From positions 1-15,707 of the forward strand of contig JAUVBI010000046.1 of the NCBI GenBank assembly GCA_030591305.1: a DNA stretch of 15,707 bases, written 5' to 3'. The translations under genes were made by a program, and so were the position numbers. Origin of the DNA: Pseudomonadota bacterium (GTDB lineage: Bacteria; Pseudomonadota; Gammaproteobacteria; Pseudomonadales; Halieaceae). The notes beneath the pieces were generated by a model. The model ran no database searches. It saw nothing but the letters and a program-made list of their open reading frames with translations, and was not told the origin of the DNA. Shown piece by piece: positions 1 through 4,727 of this stretch (position 1 is its first letter; each line of letters begins with the position of its first letter).

Positions 1-105
1 CGCTGGTCTGGCGAAACAAGAAACTGGAATCCGGTGGAGGAAGTTTGGCTGAATCCACCCAAAGAACATCAGGCGGCAAAAGAGCAGGAATCTAAAGCCG
101 CATGA
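1..105 (+). CDS. C-terminal end of a probable transposase (partial)
   Basis: An open frame enters from the left edge and stops with TGA at 103-105, leaving 34 residues that begin RWSGETRNWNPVEEV and end in a charged tail rich in Glu, Lys and Ala. I do not recognise the family from so short a tail. It is called a transposase by context: about 5 nt after the stop there is a sequence that looks like an insertion-sequence terminus, and immediately after that a recombinase gene is broken off. The tail does not resemble the usual IS3 OrfB C-terminus, so it probably belongs to a different element from the IS3 copy further right. An unrelated chromosomal gene end is the alternative. Confidence 0.35.
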   Translation, partial: RWSGETRNWNPVEEVWLNPPKEHQAAKEQESKAA

Positions 106-109
106 TCAA

Positions 110-132
110 TGGACGCGACAACTTTGTTGACA
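110..132 (+). repeat. Putative right terminus of an insertion element
   Basis: Read on the minus strand this is TGTCAACAAAGTTGTCGC followed by GTCC. It starts with TGT, as many IS termini do. It begins exactly where similarity to the recombinase family stops (…LALFNIGV on the minus strand). The partner terminus and the left copy of any target duplication lie outside the window, so the call rests on position and the TGT end alone. Confidence 0.4.
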
Positions 133-294
133 AACACCGATGTTGAACAAGGCTAGATTTCTGAGGCTGGAGGCCAATTGGAGTCGAATTCTTATAGCCC
201 AGACTTCCTTAAGCTTGAGTGGAGGTTTTTGGCCAACGAGCTTGTCTTTATTCCAGGGCAGGATACCGGGGGAAGGTGATGTTGATGTATTCAT
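133..294 (-). pseudogene. N-terminal fragment of a small tyrosine recombinase/integrase
   Basis: The ATG is at 294. The first ~53 residues contain PGILPWNKDKLVGQKPPLK and KEVWAIRIRLQL, then RNLALFNI. This is the signature N-terminus of a family of ~200-residue tyrosine-type site-specific recombinases common in proteobacteria, in which LALFN is followed by a segment holding the first catalytic arginine (family pattern SKLRGCDLV). Here the reading breaks after LALFNIGV and runs into nine foreign codons, ending in TGA at 106-108. All catalytic residues are therefore missing and the fragment cannot work as a recombinase. The break coincides with the putative IS terminus ending at 132, so disruption by insertion is the simplest explanation. 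A 21-nt repeat lies 47 nt upstream of the start, at 341-361. Confidence 0.75.
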
Positions 295-340
295 AGCTGT
301 TCTCGCATTTGGCGGATGGGAACAGATAGGTTAGGCTATG

Positions 341-369
341 TGGCAGTCCGCACCTTACACAAGGCGGTC
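341..369 (-). other. Putative recombination site, left copy
   Basis: On the minus strand positions 361-341 read TGTGTAAGGTGCGGACTGCC plus A. The right copy at 3154-3174 (plus strand) matches 20 of 21 bases. The site has imperfect dyad symmetry: GTCCGCA at 346-352 and GGCGGTC at 363-369 are inverted arms matching at 5 of 7 positions around a 10-nt spacer, as expected of a tyrosine-recombinase core site. It lies 47 nt upstream of the left recombinase remnant. A 7-bp inverted repeat (AAGGCGG at 361-367, CCGCCTT at 404-410) adds further secondary structure. Function is inferred, not shown. Confidence 0.45.
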
Positions 370-463
370 ACTCGCTTCCCCGCCGAGATTCAGAAACCCA
401 GAGCCGCCTTGGCTATCGACAGCCATGTTTTGCTATGATTAAACGTAAGCGCATGTAAATCCC

Positions 464-487
464 GAGGGTGCGGCCATAATCTTGGAC
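464..487 (+). repeat. IS3-family left inverted repeat
   Basis: It begins GAGGGTGCGGCCA and ends CTTGGAC. It is the inverse of 2055-2078 with mismatches only at the 14th and 17th positions. It lies just past the transposase stop codon. Confidence 0.88.
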
Positions 488-491
488 CGAT

Positions 492-2036
492 TTATGTTAG
501 ATACCCCAAACTTAATCGAAATTCTGATGGGCTTCTAGAGCCCAATGACAGCTTTATACGCTTTTGATTATACCACCGAATATATCTGTCCATTTCGGTC
601 ATAAATTCTTCTACTGTAAATTTACTCCAATCTCTGGGGTAAAAAAACTCAGTTTTAAGGCGACCGAAGAAACCTTCACAGGCTGCGTTATCCGGCGAAC
701 AACCTTTACGTGACATCGAACGCGTCAATTGAGCATCACGCATTCTAATAATCCAGCCAGGCCACCGATAATGTGCCCCTCTATCTGAATGAACTACAGG
801 GTATTCTTTAGAATGAAGAGAACCGATAGCATCATCTAACATGCCGTTTACGAGTCGTGCGTTAGGGCGCGTCCCAACTTTCCAACTGACAACTAACCCG
901 TCAAAACAATCAATTATCGGCGATAAATACACTTTTCCTGCGGAGATACGAAATTCAGATATGTCAGTAAGCCATTTCTTGTTTGGCGCATTTGCTCGAA
1001 AGTTACGTTCAATTATATTGTCAACGGGAGGACTGATTTCACCATAATACGAGTTATAGCGGCGCCGCTTACAGCTGCTATGAGCAACCAGACTTCCCTC
1101 TTTCATAAGACGTCTTATGACTTTCTCAGCAATATGTAGCCCAGATTTCCGCAATTCCACACGAATGCGTCGATAACCATAGCATTGCCAGTTTGAATTA
1201 AATATTTCCTTTATACGGACTCGACCCTCCGCATATTTGTCTGGTAGCTTCATGCGAGCTTTGTGGTAAAAGTAGGAACTCTTGGGCATGCCTACTGCGT
1301 AAAGTAGCTCTTTGAGACGATAGGTATCGAGTAAGGCGTCAATCAGGTTTGTTTTTTCTCTATTTGTCAGAATCTCGTGACTGACGCCTTGGTCTTTTTT
1401 TAGCAGTTCATTTGCCTTCTTCAAAATATCATGCTCAAGCTGTAGTTGGTACATACGTTGTTGCAGGTCCTCAACTTGCTTCTGCATTTTATTATGATCT
1501 TCACTTTCATGAGGGTTCTTCTTTTTGGGCATGTCGATTGTGTACTCCCTGGATAAGAATTGTGCTTTCCACTTATACAATATTTCTCTAGACACGCCAA
1601 ACTCGGTAGCAATAGATGCCGCGGATGTCTGTCGCAAGCATAATGCCATGACTGCCTTCTTCTTTGTATCATATGCAATTGCAGGCTTTGCTTGTGCGCG
1701 ATTGTTGTATTTTTGTTTTCGCACTAAATCTGGTTGAAGCGCCTTTAGCCAATCACCAAAAACATGAGCACATGGGTAACCCAAAACTCTTTGTGTGTAA
1801 GCAAAACATTCACCATGGTTAACATAATGCTCAATCGCTTTTTGCTTTTGTGCCATTGTATACTTCGGAGGGCGATTATAGCCCCTAGGTAAATCGCCTG
1901 TTTCTTGGTATATCAAGTACCACTGACGCAGATATTTTTTTGATGGATATCCAAGCAAGCGAATAGCAGTAGCGGCGCGCTTACCTAATTGAATGTAGAG
2001 TTTTACTGCTCTAATACGATCATCATACGAATACAT
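492..2036 (-). CDS. IS3-family transposase, single-ORF (fused OrfAB) type
   Basis: This is a 514-residue DDE transposase. ATG at 2036 was chosen because it has GGAG 8-9 nt upstream; a TTG at 2060 in the same frame lies inside the terminal repeat. The N-terminus holds three helix-turn-helix-like units (residues ~1-50, ~55-105 and ~120-165), the first two sharing an LGYPS/LGYPC core. A leucine-zipper-like coiled coil follows at ~175-215. An HTH_21-type region leads into the rve/RNase H-like domain, with D358 (WLTDIS), D418 (VVHSDRG) and E454 (ACEGFFGRLK), spaced DD(35)E. Most IS3 elements encode OrfA and OrfB in different frames joined by a -1 frameshift. Here they are continuous, yet a run of seven A residues (minus strand, 1401-1395) remains at the junction, between LL and KKDQG. 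Confidence 0.93.
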   Translation of the reverse strand: MYSYDDRIRAVKLYIQLGKRAATAIRLLGYPSKKYLRQWYLIYQETGDLPRGYNRPPKYTMAQKQKAIEHYVNHGECFAYTQRVLGYPCAHVFGDWLKALQPDLVRKQKYNNRAQAKPAIAYDTKKKAVMALCLRQTSAASIATEFGVSREILYKWKAQFLSREYTIDMPKKKNPHESEDHNKMQKQVEDLQQRMYQLQLEHDILKKANELLKKDQGVSHEILTNREKTNLIDALLDTYRLKELLYAVGMPKSSYFYHKARMKLPDKYAEGRVRIKEIFNSNWQCYGYRRIRVELRKSGLHIAEKVIRRLMKEGSLVAHSSCKRRRYNSYYGEISPPVDNIIERNFRANAPNKKWLTDISEFRISAGKVYLSPIIDCFDGLVVSWKVGTRPNARLVNGMLDDAIGSLHSKEYPVVHSDRGAHYRWPGWIIRMRDAQLTRSMSRKGCSPDNAACEGFFGRLKTEFFYPRDWSKFTVEEFMTEMDRYIRWYNQKRIKLSLGSRSPSEFRLSLGYLT

Positions 2037-2054
2037 AGGACTTACTCCAATTAA

Positions 2055-2078
2055 GTCCAAGTTTTTGGCCGCACCCTC
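2055..2078 (-). repeat. IS3-family right inverted repeat
   Basis: It is the inverse of 464-487 with 22 of 24 matches. It is the transposase-proximal end and is followed by CCC at 2079-2081, which matches CCC at 461-463. Confidence 0.88.
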
Positions 2079-2285
2079 CCCGGATCAATATTGGATGCAA
2101 TTTAACACCCCGAGTTTAGCTCTGAATAAAACTACTGATACTATCTGAGGGTCTGCTAGCTCAAAGTGGGCCCAAAAAACCAATTTTCAGACGTTAGAGG
2201 ATCTGTTTTGTGCCCAATTCACATGGTAAGAATGCAAAATGAAGGGTATAGTTCCTGAAAATTAAATATAAAGGGGCCCTCCTAA

Positions 2286-3023
2286 ATGAAGCGTTTATTT
2301 TTCTTATCTACATCCGTCATACTTCTGTTAACTCACCTTGAGGCAGGTGCTGTCCCGGTACTTACTAATGGTGACTTTTCCGGCGGCCTTACCGGTTGGA
2401 CAACACAAAATAGTGGAGATGGTGATGACGCATCCGTTACCTGGACCATTGAGGACCCAAGTGGCTCCGATCAACTTACAAACAACGGGAATAGCGGCGG
2501 CCCAGCCTCTCGTGTTGTCTACCAAGACTTTGTTGTGCCAGCCACTGGTGCCGGTTCAGCAAGTTTCAGCTTTGACTATTATGCGAATAATGATACGCCG
2601 CTGACTTCTGACTCTTTTACAACATTTACCAATAACCCTTTCGGCGGCGATAATGGCACGCGCATAGACATTCTCTCGCCAGCGGATGATGTGTTTACTG
2701 GCGCAGTGCTATTTAGTTTCTTTGCACCAACTGACGGTGCCCCGGTTGGCTTGTCCACTGCATTGGTTTCCAACACATTTGCGGACGCTGCCGCGCTCGC
2801 AAGTTTTCTCGATTCTCAGGCAGGAAATACCTTGCGTCTGAGAATCGGAAATAGAGAAGAGGATTTTCCATGGGACACCGGATTTGACAATATCAATCTG
2901 GATATCGTCGCCGCAGAACCTTCGGAGCCCCCAAAACCCGTGCCTACAATGAGCATCTGGAGCATAGGTATCCTCTCTGGCATGATTGGCCTCTTGGGTA
3001 TGTATCATCGACGCAGGAAATAG
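2286..3023 (+). CDS. Exported IPTL-CTERM sorting-signal protein
   Basis: This 245-residue protein has a signal peptide at ~1-21 (MKR, a hydrophobic stretch, then LEAGA). The body is rich in Asn, Asp, Gly, Ser and Thr, with NGDFSGGLTGW at 28-38 and TGFDNINLDI at 198-207. These resemble the opening and closing strands of carbohydrate-binding-like jelly-roll domains. The C-terminus is a tripartite sorting tail: VPTM at 219-222, a transmembrane segment at ~224-240 and the basic end HRRRK. That pattern is the IPTL-CTERM signal, thought to direct membrane anchoring and later processing; no sortase-like partner is in the window. AAGGGG at 2271-2276 is a suitable ribosome binding site 9 nt before ATG. 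The gene has its own terminator and stands alone between two recombinase remnants. The ligand is unknown. The 2082-2285 region upstream holds nothing else I can identify. Confidence 0.82.
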   Translation: MKRLFFLSTSVILLLTHLEAGAVPVLTNGDFSGGLTGWTTQNSGDGDDASVTWTIEDPSGSDQLTNNGNSGGPASRVVYQDFVVPATGAGSASFSFDYYANNDTPLTSDSFTTFTNNPFGGDNGTRIDILSPADDVFTGAVLFSFFAPTDGAPVGLSTALVSNTFADAAALASFLDSQAGNTLRLRIGNREEDFPWDTGFDNINLDIVAAEPSEPPKPVPTMSIWSIGILSGMIGLLGMYHRRRK

Positions 3024-3043
3024 ATCTCCAGCACCATTGGATG

Positions 3044-3070
3044 AGCCCGCAACTGAGCGGGCTTTTTCTT
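3044..3070 (+). terminator. Rho-independent terminator of the IPTL-CTERM gene
   Basis: A perfect 7-bp stem, AGCCCGC (3044-3050) and GCGGGCT (3057-3063), encloses a 6-nt loop AACTGA. A T-rich run (TTTTTCTT) follows. It starts 21 nt after the stop codon of the preceding gene. Confidence 0.85.
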
Positions 3071-3145
3071 GCTCGGAAATCGAAGAAGCTAAGGTCTCCT
3101 AATGGCTGCGGCCTCCCAAATAGCTGAAATCGGCTGATTCTTTAT

Positions 3146-3174
3146 GTCCGCAATGTGTAAGGTACGGACTGCCA
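3146..3174 (+). other. Putative recombination site, right copy
   Basis: Positions 3154-3174 read TGTGTAAGGTACGGACTGCC plus A, matching the inverted copy at 341-361 in 20 of 21 bases. Arms GTCCGCA (3146-3152) and TACGGAC (3163-3169) are inverted repeats with 6 of 7 matches around a 10-nt spacer. The site ends 62 nt before the stop codon of the right recombinase remnant, on its downstream side. Similarity to the left copy continues imperfectly for ~30 nt toward the IPTL-CTERM gene (GCGG, then GCCGA and TTCAG) but stops at once on the recombinase side. Confidence 0.45.
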
Positions 3175-3236
3175 GAGCATACAACCTCTTCCAAAATTTT
3201 GCCAATTTTGAAAAACAACAAATGCAAAGTCACATG

Positions 3237-3512
3237 CTAGATATCAGTTTGCTCAGAAATCGTAAGAGCATCTTCCACTTCGATACCCAGATATCGGACT
3301 GTACTCTCCAGCTTAGTGTGCCCAAGTAGCAATTGCACCGCTCTCAAATTTTTCGTTCTTCTGTATATGAGTGTAACCTTGGTTCGGCGCAGCGAGTGTG
3401 TGCCATATTCCGCCGGATCTAGCCCAGCTTGTGGATTGGCGCCTAAGAGTTGCCACCCTTGGCACCGAAAATTGATCAGGTCATGTTTAAAATTAATAGA
3501 TTTATCAGCGAG
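3237..3512 (-). pseudogene. C-terminal fragment of a tyrosine recombinase/integrase
   Basis: The minus-strand frame ends with TAG at 3237-3239 and carries LDPAEYGTHSLRRTK, RRTKNLRAVQLLLGHTKLE and STVRYLGIEVEDAL. This is the C-terminal catalytic half of the same ~200-residue recombinase family as the left remnant: HxxR (HSLR), the GH of LLGHTK and the nucleophile tyrosine in VRYLGIE are present. Recognisable similarity begins near 3422-3435. Upstream, the frame stays open to a TAA at 3513-3515 but has no family resemblance, so the N-terminal half with the first catalytic arginine is gone. It is not the missing half of the left remnant: both read leftward and the C-terminal piece lies on the upstream side, so two separate copies are implied. 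Confidence 0.8.
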
Positions 3513-3616
3513 TTAGTGATTCGCCTGTATGATTGGCCCCACACCAATACTGGTCAATGTTGGATGCCTGCCCACAGGGTGTTATTCTCTATTACTATAT
3601 AAATATAGATAAATAT

Positions 3617-3632
3617 AAAGGGAGCTCTATTG
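3617..3632 (+). promoter_or_regulatory. Ribosome binding site deciding a TTG start
   Basis: AAAGGGAG at 3617-3624 lies 5 nt before TTG at 3630-3632. No ATG or GTG in this frame matches the expected Cfa N-terminus, so TTG is the chosen start. The preceding ~115 nt (3513-3616) is AT-rich near 3580-3615 and probably holds the promoter, but I cannot define -35 and -10 boxes with confidence. Confidence 0.7.
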
Positions 3633-4727
3633 CGTATTTTGCGCCGCAGTATAGAGAAAGTATTTTACAGTGCGGGAATAAAAATAAACGGCAAGCAGCC
3701 ATGGGATATTTCAGTTAAAGATAACCGCTTTTATCGTCAGGTATTAGTGCATGGTTCTCTGGGGCTGGGCGAGAGTTATATGCAGCAATACTGGACAACA
3801 GATGACCTGGAAGGCTTGATTTCCCGCCTGATTTCCGGCGGGCTGGAGGGCCGGTCCAGGTACTTTCCAATGCAGCTTTTTTCTAAGCTGCTCGACCGGT
3901 TTGTCAATCGGCAAACAACAAAAAAATCAAAGGCAAATGCCGAGCATCATTATAATCTCGGCAATGATCTATTTTTTACATTTCTGGGTAGATATAAAAA
4001 TTATAGCTGCGGTTACTATAAAAATGCCGAAACCCTGGAGGAGGCACAGCTGGCAAAAATGCATCGACTTTGCGAATTGCTGGATTTGAAGGCAGGAGAC
4101 AGGCTGTTGGACGTTGGGGGAGGTTGGGGAGAGTTCGCAAAATTTGCAGCCACGCAATACCACTGTCACGTTACCAGTATTAATATATCTGAGGAGCAAA
4201 TCAGTCACGCGAAAGAGCATTGCCTCAATGCCAATGTCGATATTGTCAAAAGTGATTACCGAGACATGTCTGGCCGCTATAACAAAATTGCTGTGGTCGC
4301 CATGTTTACCCATGTCGGGCATAAGAACTATCGCCAGTTTATGCAGAAAATGTATGGGCTTCTGGAGCCCGGTGGAAAAATGGTAATGGAGACAGTGGGC
4401 GCTATAGAGTCAAAGACCCGGTGTGAGCCCTGGACTAACAAATACATTTTTCCGGGTGGGCTGATCCCATCGCTGGAGCAAATTGATGATTCTATAGAGG
4501 GGTTTTTTCATCGGGTTGGTGTGGATGAATTTGGTGATGATTATGTGCTTACATTGCGACAGTGGCACAAAAATTTCATGGAGGCCTGGCCAAGCCTGAG
4601 TTCGAAGTACTCAGAGTCGATGCGTCTCATGTTCGAATATTTTTTCCTGTCGGTTGCAGGTGACTTTCGCGAAAAGGGCCTGCTGCACTACCACATTGAG
4701 TTTGCCAGGGTTTCCGACCATGCTTAG
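3630..4727 (+). CDS. cfa: Cfa-family cyclopropane fatty acyl phospholipid synthase with altered active site
   Basis: This 365-residue SAM-dependent methyltransferase is collinear with E. coli Cfa (382 residues) at a constant offset of 12. Cfa enzymes add a methylene from S-adenosylmethionine across cis double bonds of membrane phospholipid acyl chains. Visible family motifs are GSLGLGESYM (42-51), HYNLGNDLF (107-115), YSCGYY (125-130, C127 matching E. coli C139), the SAM-binding LLDVGGGWGEF (159-169), SDYRDM (208-213), NKYIFPGG (270-277) and Y305 (matching Y317). Two bicarbonate-binding positions differ: E. coli E239 is T227 (MFTHVG) and H266 is E254 (MVMETVG). C354 is V342. Activity may therefore be altered or use another base. 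The gene overlaps the cyclase gene by 8 nt, suggesting translational coupling. Family assignment is firm; exact reaction is not. Confidence 0.88.
   Translation: MRILRRSIEKVFYSAGIKINGKQPWDISVKDNRFYRQVLVHGSLGLGESYMQQYWTTDDLEGLISRLISGGLEGRSRYFPMQLFSKLLDRFVNRQTTKKSKANAEHHYNLGNDLFFTFLGRYKNYSCGYYKNAETLEEAQLAKMHRLCELLDLKAGDRLLDVGGGWGEFAKFAATQYHCHVTSINISEEQISHAKEHCLNANVDIVKSDYRDMSGRYNKIAVVAMFTHVGHKNYRQFMQKMYGLLEPGGKMVMETVGAIESKTRCEPWTNKYIFPGGLIPSLEQIDDSIEGFFHRVGVDEFGDDYVLTLRQWHKNFMEAWPSLSSKYSESMRLMFEYFFLSVAGDFREKGLLHYHIEFARVSDHA

Larger units (their letters stand above)
464..2078 (-). mobile_element. Complete IS3-family insertion sequence, 1615 bp
   Basis: The element is bounded by 24-bp inverted repeats matching at 22 positions (464-487 and 2055-2078), with outer sequence GAGGGTGCGGCCA. 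It is flanked by a direct CCC at 461-463 and 2079-2081, consistent with a 3-bp target duplication, though three bases are weak evidence alone. One long transposase gene fills the element on the minus strand. The DD(35)E triad is intact and there is no internal stop, so it may still be active. Its base composition looks more AT-rich than the genes to the right. It lies about 205 bp upstream of the IPTL-CTERM gene. Confidence 0.9.

Noticed and set aside
140..334. 64-codon open frame on the plus strand
   Set aside because: It runs antisense to the recombinase N-terminal fragment, whose family signature is clear on the minus strand; the plus-strand product has no recognisable features.
325..345. 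GTTAGGC near 330 as an integron attC core
   Set aside because: No matching inverse core or paired attC arms occur at the right distance, and the nearby recombinase is not an IntI type.
2055..2060. TTG at 2060 as transposase start
   Set aside because: It lies within the terminal inverted repeat; ATG 2036 has a properly spaced GGAG and gives the usual family N-terminus (MYSYDDR).
3144..3516. Plus-strand open frames of 61-66 codons
   Set aside because: They overlap the minus-strand recombinase C-terminal remnant with its catalytic motifs, and show no domain or convincing ribosome binding site.
4654..4720. Earlier in-frame ATG for the cyclase protein
   Set aside because: The 22 extra residues lie wholly inside the cfa-like gene and have no domain character; the SAM domain begins right after ATG 4720.
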